A stretch of DNA of 52,925 bases from a virus. Every line of letters starts with the position of its first letter. Position 1 is the first letter of the stretch. A program made the translations under genes and the position numbers. The notes under the pieces were generated by a model. The model saw only the letters and a list, made by a program, of their open reading frames with translations. It ran no database searches and was not told the origin of the DNA. Below are positions 24,324-32,549 of this stretch, piece after piece. The stretch spans positions 1 through 52,925 of the IMG/VR virus record IMGVR_UViG_3300046167_000065, one strand, 5' to 3'.

Positions 24324-24747
24324 CTATTTAGTGAAGCCAGCGCCAAAGTATAGGCCGACTATTGCTGAAACTATGTGTGTGTCTAGAGGTGTTATAACGA
24401 AAGCCACGTGCTGCTTTCCAATGTACTGCATCTGGTGCACCTAAGAGCCAGTTGATGAAGCCACCCTGTACTTCTGTATAACCAACGATTACACTTACGT
24501 CAGGATACCATACTGCTACTAACTTTGGCAACACAATAATAGATCCTACTGCAGATAAAGCTATGATCCTACGTGTCCAAGCAAAGTGTTTATCTTTACT
24601 ACCATGCTCTCTAGCTTCACTGACTGCGCCTACTAGAGCTTTCTGTTGCTCTGCTTTAGCTTTATTACTTTGTCCCCATATGGACATAACTCCACCTAAG
24701 ACAGTGGAGAAAAGCATTGTTATTAATTCTAAGGGAAGTCCAAACAT
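24324..24747 (-). CDS. Three-TM holin, frameshifted near C-terminus
   Basis: The N-terminus has a TM helix (LELITMLFSTVLGGVMSIW), a charged helix (NKAKAEQQKALVGAV), and a second TM after WTRR (IIALSAVGSIIVLPKLVAV). As sequenced, the frame ends in an unlikely RYNTSRHTHSFSNSR tail. Dropping one base near 24400 instead gives VITPLDTHIVSAIVGLYFGA, a third TM, ending at 24324 with 140 aa. This fits the holin-of-3TMs family. It is adjacent to the LysM/lysozyme-like protein, forming a lysis pair. Confidence 0.7.
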
Positions 24748-26000
24748 TATGGGAACTCAAACGCTGTTATATTATCGGATGGTGATTTGTTTAGCTTAGC
24801 TTGACTTACACGAAATGCCCTTATTCTTTTTTTCTTTTCTTTCTTAGGTCCTGCCCACCAATGCTCAGCCCAAAAATCTTCTATACTTTGTTTACCTGAT
24901 ATTACTTTACCTATATCGGCTTTCGGGTGCTCTAACATATCATACACAGCTATAGCCATTTGTTGATCAGCCGATAAAGAAACTATCTCATCTTGTATAT
25001 CTCCAGATAAATCTATACTAGAAATCCACTGAGGTACGTCTTGTTTAAGCTTATCTTTATAATGATTCTTAGCTCTTGTTACAGCTGTTACAAAGCTATC
25101 AGGTTCATATTGCATAACACCTCTAGCAGGACCTCCACCATACTGAGCTAGTTTAGGGTCCATTGTGCCATCAGATTCATGGAAGGCGATAGGCATAAGA
25201 ACTTTCTTTAGTACATCAGTAGGATCTACGTCCTTCCTTTCAGCGGCTATATCTAGAGCCTCTACTATACTCTCTCCATCTCCCATAGACCCTCTAGGTC
25301 TAGACATAAGACCTACTTGGCTACCTTTTAATGTAGATGTATCTTGTTGTCTAATCTGATCTTGTTCAATAGCTGTAGCTATATCCACAACAGGTGTTTC
25401 TTCTGTACTTGGTATGTTTATTTTCTGCCCAGGAAAAATCAGATCAGGGTCGTCTATCTGCGGATTAGCTTCTATCAACTCCTGTAAAGATACACCCTGA
25501 TCTTTAGCTATAGCTGTCAGTGTGTCTCCAGACTTAACCTCAACATCATTCACTTCACCTGTATAAACTTCTGGTACAGCCATGTCAGCTGTAATAGCAT
25601 CTTCAACAGCAACACCACGTAGATAATCTTCTAGTTCAGTCTTCATCTCCTGCATGTTCTTTTGTTCATACAAAGTCATAGGTAACACTCTTTTTGAACT
25701 AGGTGATGAAAGACTACTACCACCACCAGCACTCATTAAAGACTCAGCAGTAATACTATATAGATTATCCGCTGGGCTTGCTGGTACTTCAGCTTTAGAT
25801 TTATTATTATCCCTAGAACTTGATGGAGGTGTATACACTGGCTTAGGTGCAGAGAAAACTGCAGACTCACCTTTTCTATCAGCCCTAGATGAACCACTAG
25901 AACGTGAACCTAAACCTGCAGGACGTAGCTTAGGACGTGTAGATCTACTAGGATTGTAGTAACTGGATACAGCGTTTGGATTATAACCTGGTTCTGGCAT
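24747..26000 (-). CDS. LysM and lysozyme-like peptidoglycan hydrolase, 417 aa
   Basis: I chose the start MPEPGYNPNAVSSYY because an AAGAAGG RBS precedes it. The longer frame overlaps the upstream gene. The first 150 residues are Ser/Pro-rich and probably disordered. A LysM domain follows (VKSGDTLTAIAKDQGVSL...GQKINIP). The C-terminal domain has AFHESDGTMDP and GPARGVMQYEPDSF, the glutamate-plus-GxMQ arrangement of lysozyme-like transglycosylases. It binds and probably cleaves peptidoglycan. It may be the endolysin next to the holin, or a virion hydrolase. No signal peptide is seen. Confidence 0.75.
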   Translation of the reverse strand: MPEPGYNPNAVSSYYNPSRSTRPKLRPAGLGSRSSGSSRADRKGESAVFSAPKPVYTPPSSSRDNNKSKAEVPASPADNLYSITAESLMSAGGGSSLSSPSSKRVLPMTLYEQKNMQEMKTELEDYLRGVAVEDAITADMAVPEVYTGEVNDVEVKSGDTLTAIAKDQGVSLQELIEANPQIDDPDLIFPGQKINIPSTEETPVVDIATAIEQDQIRQQDTSTLKGSQVGLMSRPRGSMGDGESIVEALDIAAERKDVDPTDVLKKVLMPIAFHESDGTMDPKLAQYGGGPARGVMQYEPDSFVTAVTRAKNHYKDKLKQDVPQWISSIDLSGDIQDEIVSLSADQQMAIAVYDMLEHPKADIGKVISGKQSIEDFWAEHWWAGPKKEKKKRIRAFRVSQAKLNKSPSDNITAFEFP

Positions 26001-26016
26001 AGTTGATATTACCTTC

Positions 26017-27849
26017 TTATAACTTTCCGAATAGTAGGGCGGCTGCGTTAACAGCAATCTCTCCAAGGAACTTCCCTGATGCGGCTGACAAGCCACTAGA
26101 GTCAGTGTCACCACCAGCAGAAGCCTTAGCTTCAGCAGCAATCTTAGACATAGCAATACTAGCATCCCTTTGAGCTGCATTCTCACCTGACTGCCAAGCC
26201 CAAGCAAGAATATCTCGTTCACGTTGAACCATGTTATTATAGGCAGTCATGGTTAAGTTGTTAGCCGCTAGAGCCGCATCACGGTTAGCTTGGTTGTCTG
26301 CCGCATTCTCAGCTGTTGTTATAGACTGCGCCCACTGAGCATTAGCCTGAGCTACAATCAAATGATTAGTAGCATTAAACTGATCACGTGCATTGTCTTG
26401 ATCTGAGTTAAACCTAGACAGAGCATTAGCTTCACCAGCGTTAAAACGAGACATAGCATTAGTTTGCTCAGAGTTAAACTGTGATACCTGTGTAGCAAGT
26501 GTAGCAAAGAATTGGTTAGTCTGATTCTCTGATGTAGCATTAAACTGTTTAGCTGCATTCTCTTGTGCTGTATCAGATAAGATAGTATTAACACGCTGTT
26601 GTGCTACAAACATACTTGTCTGTTGCTCATTGGTAAGGTTAGCCATATCCATCTGTAAGAAAGCCTGAGCATTTTGTACCAGTGACTGCTGTCTATTATT
26701 TAGATTAGTTAAGTCCATCTGAGACATAGTTGCAGCATCAGCCATAACCTTAGCCTGACGATTACTCAGGTTTTCTAAGTTCATAGTCTGAGCCATCTTA
26801 GCATTCTCAAGAGCTACCTGCTGTTGTGCAGTGAAGTTCATGTTAGCTATCTCAGATATCCTAGATGCATTCTGAACCTTAGCTTGAAACTCTTGTGTAA
26901 ATTCCATATTGAGGAAACCAGCACGTTGACGTGCAGACTCCATAGCAACCTCTTGCTTATTAGATGCATCCATCTGTGCAATAGGTAGTGCAGACTCCAT
27001 AGCCGCTTGTACAATAGCCATACCAGCAATGGATGATGCTCCTAGACCACGTGCAGCCATAGTAGCTGTAGCACCTCTCATAGCACCTGCAGCCCATGTT
27101 GGTGTAGCGCCACCTTCAAAGTCTGCCATAAGAGAAGACAACTCATCCTTAACACTAGCCGCTTCTAGCTTCTGTGTTCCATAAATGTCTTGTACTTTTG
27201 TTTGATCTACAGCAGAACCATCAATCATCTCACCTGCTTCAACTACACGTGTAGGAGCATCTTCTACTTTAGCCGCTTCACCCTGAGCCGCTTGTAGATC
27301 TAGCTGAGCTAACTGTGTAGGATCACCCTGAGCCGCTGTCATAGTAGCTTCATCACTTACTACACCTGTAGCTGGAGTAACTCCTGAGAGGGCTGTATCT
27401 ACAGCAGGTGTAGCTGTAACAGAGTCTATAGTAGCTGGTTGTACAACAGGTGCAGCTATAGCATCGGGAGAGGGTACTGCTGATGTAGTACCTGCTGTAG
27501 TTATACCACCTGCTTGACCTGTGCCAGGAATAATACCTGTACCCACACCTTGATCTGCTTCTGTTTCAGCTTTAATAGTTAGCTTACGAGGGTCAGAGGT
27601 AATAGCCTTAGTCATGACGCTTGCACCACTATTAATATTTACCCCACCCTCAGCCATCATCTTAACAGGGTTACCCTCTATGGTACGCCTAGCCGCTAGT
27701 GTGAACTTACCCATCCTAGCCGCCGCACTGGGGTTAGCTGCTAGAAAGAGATTAATAGATTTATTGTCCATAGGGCCATTGTAACCCAGCGCTGGTAAAA
27801 CCTTCTTCTGTAATGTCTCAGGTTTAAACCCTACAAACTTTTTTGCCAT
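26017..27849 (-). CDS. Repeat-rich virion protein, 610 aa
   Basis: The N-terminal domain is GFKPETLQKKVLPALGYNG, then NLFLAANPSAAARMGKFT. A Thr/Val/Ala/Pro-rich linker covers about residues 75-215. The C-terminal half is a long Ala/Asn/Gln helix ending with 11-residue repeats on the pattern RFNxxxxNAxx (about residues 455-500). It ends with a Gly/Ser hinge and a short hydrophobic tail. The composition suits a fibrous structural or internal protein near the tail. No enzyme motif is seen. Confidence 0.7.
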   Translation of the reverse strand: MAKKFVGFKPETLQKKVLPALGYNGPMDNKSINLFLAANPSAAARMGKFTLAARRTIEGNPVKMMAEGGVNINSGASVMTKAITSDPRKLTIKAETEADQGVGTGIIPGTGQAGGITTAGTTSAVPSPDAIAAPVVQPATIDSVTATPAVDTALSGVTPATGVVSDEATMTAAQGDPTQLAQLDLQAAQGEAAKVEDAPTRVVEAGEMIDGSAVDQTKVQDIYGTQKLEAASVKDELSSLMADFEGGATPTWAAGAMRGATATMAARGLGASSIAGMAIVQAAMESALPIAQMDASNKQEVAMESARQRAGFLNMEFTQEFQAKVQNASRISEIANMNFTAQQQVALENAKMAQTMNLENLSNRQAKVMADAATMSQMDLTNLNNRQQSLVQNAQAFLQMDMANLTNEQQTSMFVAQQRVNTILSDTAQENAAKQFNATSENQTNQFFATLATQVSQFNSEQTNAMSRFNAGEANALSRFNSDQDNARDQFNATNHLIVAQANAQWAQSITTAENAADNQANRDAALAANNLTMTAYNNMVQRERDILAWAWQSGENAAQRDASIAMSKIAAEAKASAGGDTDSSGLSAASGKFLGEIAVNAAALLFGKL

Positions 27850-27851
27850 AA

Positions 27852-28109
27852 TTATTTATTCCCTAACTGCATCCACACTGCACCAGCAATGAATGTTAAA
27901 ATAGCGATTGTTGTTACCTTGACCACAGTAGACCAGATACCTCTGCGTGTATCGCGCCATACGTCAAGTAGGTCTCTCATTTCGTTTATATCTTTAGCTG
28001 CTGTTGCATCATGTAGTCCTATAGATGACAAAGCTTGTCTAGCTCCACGCTTAGCTGCACGATCTAGCATAGATTCTAACTCTTCTGGTGTCAAGTTAAT
28101 CTCAGACAT
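27852..28109 (-). CDS. DUF6127-like small membrane protein, 85 aa
   Basis: The helical N-terminal part (ELESMLDRAAKRGARQAL, SIGLHDATAAKDINEMRDLL) and WRDTRRGIWSTVV are followed by one C-terminal TM (TIAILTFIAGAVWMQLG). This matches my recollection of DUF6127 proteins from alphaproteobacterial phages and prophages. Its C-terminal anchor differs from an i-spanin. A holin-like or accessory lysis role is possible but unproven. Confidence 0.65.
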   Translation of the reverse strand: MSEINLTPEELESMLDRAAKRGARQALSSIGLHDATAAKDINEMRDLLDVWRDTRRGIWSTVVKVTTIAILTFIAGAVWMQLGNK

Positions 28110-28354
28110 TAGCTTGCTGTGTAACCATTACCAGCGGAAATAGCCGCATTAACCGCAGTCATACTTTCGTCTGTCCAGTAATCTTTAGCAACCATTAGTT
28201 CTAGGTGCTGAGTATTACGATCCACACAGTCTTGTCGATCTGCCGCATCATCATCTGCCATAGCATTACCTGCTATCACGTCATTGATAAGTGCAACTGA
28301 GTCACCCATTGCTGAGTAGTTCTTTGCGATTTGTTCTGTTGTTAATTCATCCAT
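28109..28354 (-). CDS. Hypothetical protein, 81 aa
   Basis: An acidic helical protein (MDELTTEQIAKNYSAMGDS, DDAADRQDCVDRNTQHLEL) with a C-terminal AAISAGNGYTAS. It starts 3 nt after the fibre gene's end and its stop overlaps the start of the DUF6127-like gene. It could be a small virion accessory factor. Confidence 0.6.
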   Translation of the reverse strand: MDELTTEQIAKNYSAMGDSVALINDVIAGNAMADDDAADRQDCVDRNTQHLELMVAKDYWTDESMTAVNAAISAGNGYTAS

Positions 28355-28357
28355 TGG

Positions 28358-29851
28358 TTATGCTCCTTCTAGGGCTGTTATGCGAGCCTCTAGCTCTTGT
28401 ATTGTTTTTACTAATAGTGGTACAAGTTTAGCCTGATCTATGCCTTGCATTACTGCGTTACCATCATCGTCAACTTCGTTGTGTGTACCTGTAACTGCTT
28501 CTGGTACAACTGCTTGTGCTTCGTGTGCTAAGAAACCATCGACAGTAGTGTCAGCATCAGCTATAAAGTTAAACCTTGCTGGCTTGAGTTGCTTTAATCT
28601 AGTTGTTGCATCCCATGTGTAGCTTACGTTTTCTTTTAAGCGGTGATCTGAGGATGTGTTGTAAGATGTGGATGATGTGTTTGTAACTATTGAACCAACT
28701 GACGAGCCACCACTCGTTCTTTGAAACTCTATAGCTTTATAACTTGTACCATACTCACCAACTAGGTTAATGTGTCCATTACCTGTAGTAGATAACCCAA
28801 AATACCATCTTCCATCTGAAAAACACTTTAATTGAGGCTTACCATCCCCATCAGACAGCACGATCATGTTACTTGAGGTGCGGATGTCTAGGCTGTATTG
28901 GTCGCCGTTGTATTTACCAAGGATGGTGTTATTACCACCTGACGTTATAAGAGTACCTGCATCTTGACCTATAAAAGTATTACTAGAAGAGGTTATTTGG
29001 TTACCTGCATAATGACCAACAAAAGTATTTCTTTGAGATGTAGTATTAGCATGTCCAGCACGACGACCTATAAAGGTGTTTAGAATACCTGTAGTGTTAC
29101 TATAACCAGCAAGGTTTCCAACAAACGTGTTTTCAAAACCTGTAGTATTACTATACCCTGCCTGATACCCAACTGCGGTGTTGTTAGATGCGGTGGTGTT
29201 ACTACTTAAAGCTAAAGAACCAACAGCCGTGTTGTTACTTGCGGTGGTGTTTGCAGATAAAGAAAAATATCCCAGTGCTGTATTACTGTTGCCAGTTGTA
29301 TTAGCGTCTAAAGTCAAACCACCGAAAGCAGAATTATCTCCACCTGTAGTATTGGCAAGCATTGAGTTTTTACCTACTGCGGTATTAATTCGTCCAGTAG
29401 TGTTGGCTGTCATCGCACTAAAACCAACTGCCGTGTTGTCGGATGCGGTGGTGTTTGCCCTAAGAGCAGACTCACCTAACGCCGTATTGTTACTTGCTGT
29501 AGTAGCGGAAAGCAAAGACTTAAAACCAAGCGACACATTACTCTCGCCTGTCGTATTATTATAAGCCGACTGATACCCAACAGCAGTGTTGTAACTTGCG
29601 GTGGTGTTAGAGAATAAACCTTGATATCCCAAAGCAGTATTATTAGCCCCAGAAGTGTTTGAATATAAGTTATAGTTACCAAGAGCCACATTAGATGCAC
29701 CACTCATAGAAGAGTTAAACATAGCTCTATATCCGACACCTGTATTATGTGTGCCAGTATTATCTTTTAAAGTCTCTTGACCGACAGCAGTGACATTGCC
29801 ATCTACTTTTACATCTTCTAAAATATCAGCAGTGTCTCTTGATTTAGTCAT
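28358..29851 (-). CDS. Tail fibre with 17-residue repeats and S74 chaperone
   Basis: A 497-aa protein. From about residue 35 to 320 it is built of about seventeen 17-residue repeats on the pattern xxNTAxGxxAxxxNTTG, like the head of trimeric autotransporter adhesins. A C-terminal S74 intramolecular chaperone starts with SSDHRLKENV, the Ser-Asp self-cleavage site, and ends in a coiled coil (VKTIQELEARITALEG). It probably forms a trimeric receptor-binding spike whose chaperone is released after folding. Confidence 0.85.
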   Translation of the reverse strand: MTKSRDTADILEDVKVDGNVTAVGQETLKDNTGTHNTGVGYRAMFNSSMSGASNVALGNYNLYSNTSGANNTALGYQGLFSNTTASYNTAVGYQSAYNNTTGESNVSLGFKSLLSATTASNNTALGESALRANTTASDNTAVGFSAMTANTTGRINTAVGKNSMLANTTGGDNSAFGGLTLDANTTGNSNTALGYFSLSANTTASNNTAVGSLALSSNTTASNNTAVGYQAGYSNTTGFENTFVGNLAGYSNTTGILNTFIGRRAGHANTTSQRNTFVGHYAGNQITSSSNTFIGQDAGTLITSGGNNTILGKYNGDQYSLDIRTSSNMIVLSDGDGKPQLKCFSDGRWYFGLSTTGNGHINLVGEYGTSYKAIEFQRTSGGSSVGSIVTNTSSTSYNTSSDHRLKENVSYTWDATTRLKQLKPARFNFIADADTTVDGFLAHEAQAVVPEAVTGTHNEVDDDGNAVMQGIDQAKLVPLLVKTIQELEARITALEGA

Positions 29852-29867
29852 TGGCTACTATCCTTAT

Positions 29868-30146
29868 TTATATTTCTGCTGCATCCATAGCTGTCTGGTA
29901 TGCAGTCTTCACTGCGTCTGTCCAAACCGCATTGCATATTGCTTGTACTTCTGTTGACTCACTTGAAATGTCAGTGTCACCCCATGTATCACCTGATTTA
30001 GTTGAGCAAGCTAATGAGTGACGATGAAATGATCTACTGATCTCTGTGCCATCTCTGGCTATCACTGTAGCTGTACGAACTTGCACATGCTTGTGATCTC
30101 CAACGACTTCAATCTTATCTTCTACTGTTGTTTCTGTTAGTGCCAT
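29868..30146 (-). CDS. Small tail-associated hypothetical protein, 92 aa
   Basis: It lies between two fibre genes with a strong AAAGGAGG RBS. The protein is mixed alpha/beta: VEDKIEVVGDHKHVQVRTATV then DISSESTEVQAICNAVW. Its location suggests a fibre-associated or tail protein. No family is recognised. Confidence 0.6.
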   Translation of the reverse strand: MALTETTVEDKIEVVGDHKHVQVRTATVIARDGTEISRSFHRHSLACSTKSGDTWGDTDISSESTEVQAICNAVWTDAVKTAYQTAMDAAEI

Positions 30147-30184
30147 GTTGGCCTCCTTTGTTTTATCGTGGCGTTATTGCCACC

Positions 30185-30212
30185 TGTCCAACCCAAAGCT
30201 ATGCAGTGGGTT
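30185..30212. repeat. Fibre-gene 3' repeat, copy 1 (hairpin)
   Basis: A 28-base sequence with 25 identities to 31426-31453. On the - strand it folds as AACCCA...TGGGTT just after the stop of the 30217-31398 fibre gene. A second hairpin, GTGGC/GCCAC, lies at 30168-30183. Confidence 0.7.
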
Positions 30213-30216
30213 AAAA

Positions 30217-31398
30217 TTAACCACCTATGTAATACGTAACAAACCCTCTAATGTCAGAGTTATTATTTACTTTATGACTAGGTTCAACAGGAGAGGGGTC
30301 GTTATTTGTCCCAGTCATTTTGTAAACCCTGACATATGATTGACCATCTGTAACTAAAGGCCAACATTGGTCTCCATCTATTCCAGTCCAACCATGGCAA
30401 GTTACATTACCCACACATTCCGAATTAAACCCTGCCATAAAGTTTGCCGCAAAAGGTAAACCATTTATTTGGGAAACACCTGACCCTGTTGAACTAGTAG
30501 TAATATTAGTAAGATTAAACCAACAAGTTACTTGATTGCCTATTCTCACATAATGACCTTGGTTCTCTACATAAGTATAACTACCTGCTGACGATGACCC
30601 TACATATACTGGAGTCCAGGTTCCCTCTTCATAATCTTCCAACTTATTAGCCGCCGCAGTACCGCCGAGGTATACACCGCCTGAGAGGTAGAGGTCTTTG
30701 AAGCGCCCTGCTGTATAACCAAGGTCAACAGCATTATCTCTTGCTAATGCAGATGCTGTCGAAGGAAAAACTATGTTGTCATTAGCAAAAAAACCTATAC
30801 CTGTGTCTCCTTGTCCAACACCAAAAGAACCAGCATAACACCCAATACTACCTACAATTGTGTCGTCTTTAGCAAAATGAGCAATGGCTCCGTCACTTGA
30901 GTTACGATTAAAGTGTGCAGAATAATTACCATCAGCACAATAAAAGTTACGACCATCTGGGCGAAGGCTTGTTCCTACTGTACCACTACTAGCTGTAGTT
31001 TGACCAATTAACACATTCTCACTACCATCAATCGTGAGTGCCACTGCGTCTGCGTTATCGTCAATGCCTACAGAGGTGAACGCACCTTGAACAGTTAAGT
31101 CGCCTGTCATTGTACCACCAGATGTAAGTAACGCATCAGCTACTTGAAACGCTGCCTGTGATATAACAACTACATTGTCACCACTCTGTGCGGCTACAGT
31201 AAGAGTAATTGTAGTACCATTCGTAGCTGTATAGTCTGTGCCGTCTACTAAGCGTACACCATTCTGGAATACGTGAACCTTACCTACTGTGTAGTTCAGA
31301 CCAGTGAGGTTTGTCGTTGCACCAGTGATAGTAAAAGTCTTCTTACGTTCAGCACCACTGCTTACGACAGATGCCTTTGACCCTATGTAACCTGCCAT
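30217..31398 (-). CDS. Tail fibre protein, 393 aa
   Basis: It starts MAGYIGSK, has a beta-rich N-terminal domain (KKTFTITGATTNLTG, VHVFQNGVRLVDGTDYTAT), and then a TMTGDLTVQGAF segment typical of phage fibres. A conserved linker follows (YLGGTAAANKLEDYEEGTW), shared with the next fibre gene. The C-terminal domain is a different beta module (NQGHYVRIGNQVTCWFN). It is probably an alternative or additional receptor-binding fibre. The gene is flanked by two copies of a 28-base repeat. Confidence 0.78.
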   Translation of the reverse strand: MAGYIGSKASVVSSGAERKKTFTITGATTNLTGLNYTVGKVHVFQNGVRLVDGTDYTATNGTTITLTVAAQSGDNVVVISQAAFQVADALLTSGGTMTGDLTVQGAFTSVGIDDNADAVALTIDGSENVLIGQTTASSGTVGTSLRPDGRNFYCADGNYSAHFNRNSSDGAIAHFAKDDTIVGSIGCYAGSFGVGQGDTGIGFFANDNIVFPSTASALARDNAVDLGYTAGRFKDLYLSGGVYLGGTAAANKLEDYEEGTWTPVYVGSSSAGSYTYVENQGHYVRIGNQVTCWFNLTNITTSSTGSGVSQINGLPFAANFMAGFNSECVGNVTCHGWTGIDGDQCWPLVTDGQSYVRVYKMTGTNNDPSPVEPSHKVNNNSDIRGFVTYYIGG

Positions 31399-31425
31399 TT
31401 GTTTATCCTTTATTATTCATTGTTG

Positions 31426-31453
31426 TGTCCGACCCAAATCTATGCGGTGGGTT
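31426..31453. repeat. Fibre-gene 3' repeat, copy 2 (hairpin)
   Basis: The partner of 30185-30212. It begins at the stop codon of the 31452-32546 fibre gene. Together the two copies bracket the 30217-31398 fibre gene, so recombination between them could delete or swap it. Confidence 0.7.
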
Positions 31454-32546
31454 ATGCGTCTGTAAAGTATGTAATGTTAATCCTAAAATTCTTCCCTGAA
31501 AGGTTTGCATTTGTTAAAGGCAACTCAGAGTCATAAAAGTAAAACGTATTAGTATTTCTATAAGCTAAAGGGGCTAAATGCCTATTGGTGCTTGATATAT
31601 AAGATGTCTGAATAGAGCCGGGGGCGTACATAGCATTCGAATAATTAGAAACAGTAAAAGGTAAGCCTGCAACAATAGCATAATTAGTCTGAGAGGTACT
31701 AGGGTAAGCAAAATACGCAATTACTGTAACCTGTCTTCCAACTTTAGTATAAACACCTATTGGGCTATCAGTAAGTGTAACTTGCCCACTGCCATCAACA
31801 GGCGTCCAAGTCCCTTCTTCATAATCTTCCAACTTATTGGCCGACCCTACACCGCCAAGGTATACAGCACCTGATATGTATAGGTCTTTCCAACGGTAAG
31901 AACTATCCCCTAAGTCATTGGTGTTGTCACTTCTAGCATTGTTAACAGAGGGCAGTATTTTATGAGAACTTGTACCAGTTATCCCTGTACCTGTTGAGCC
32001 TATCTGTAAAGTTGTGTAGTCATATCTAGCTTTAATACTACCTACAGTTGTGCCGTCTTTGAGGAACTTTGCAATATCACCATCTGAGTTTAAACGATTA
32101 AGCAAAAGCATATCGCCATCAGTTCTAGCAATACGAACACTATCAGGCTGTATGCTTACGCCATCATTTCCACTGCCAGAGTTATTAGCAACATTACTAT
32201 CAGTAGTACCAATCAACACATTCTCATTACTATCAATCGTGATTGCTGTGGCGTTACCATTGTCTGTAATGCTTGGAGTGCCAGCTGGTAAGTCTGCTGG
32301 TGTAAACGTAGTAAATGCAACAACCTCTAGGATGTCACCTGTAGCCGCACCTGATGCTAAGACAACATCTGAGCCATTGGTTGCTGTGTAGTCTGCGGAA
32401 GCTAACTTAACGCCATTCAGATATACGTCTAGGTAGTTAGGAGTGTACCCACCAGTAGCAAACGATGTCTGCCCAGATGTAGCTGTAAAGCTATCCCTTG
32501 TTTGGGTAGCCTGTGGTACTGGCTGTGTGCCTATGTAACCTGACAT
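31452..32546 (-). CDS. Tail fibre protein, 364 aa
   Basis: A paralogue of the neighbouring fibre: MSGYIGTQPVPQATQTRDSF, then a YLDVYLNGVKLASADYTATN strand module, an ENVLIGTTDSN segment, and the shared YLGGVGSANKLEDYEEGTW linker. Its C-terminal head (GRQVTVIAYFAYPSTSQT) differs from its paralogue, which suggests different receptors. No S74 domain is present. Confidence 0.78.
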   Translation of the reverse strand: MSGYIGTQPVPQATQTRDSFTATSGQTSFATGGYTPNYLDVYLNGVKLASADYTATNGSDVVLASGAATGDILEVVAFTTFTPADLPAGTPSITDNGNATAITIDSNENVLIGTTDSNVANNSGSGNDGVSIQPDSVRIARTDGDMLLLNRLNSDGDIAKFLKDGTTVGSIKARYDYTTLQIGSTGTGITGTSSHKILPSVNNARSDNTNDLGDSSYRWKDLYISGAVYLGGVGSANKLEDYEEGTWTPVDGSGQVTLTDSPIGVYTKVGRQVTVIAYFAYPSTSQTNYAIVAGLPFTVSNYSNAMYAPGSIQTSYISSTNRHLAPLAYRNTNTFYFYDSELPLTNANLSGKNFRINITYFTDA

Positions 32547-32549
32547 ATT

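Noticed and set aside
26001-26222. N-terminal extension of the LysM protein with a lipoprotein-like LVACQ stretch
   Set aside because: This part is the shifted reading of the 3' end of the 610-aa gene; a good RBS precedes the ATG at 26000.
29178-29564. Plus-strand Val/Leu-rich ORF of 128 aa
   Set aside because: It is the antisense reading of the 17-residue repeats in the fibre gene; its own periodicity comes from that repeat.
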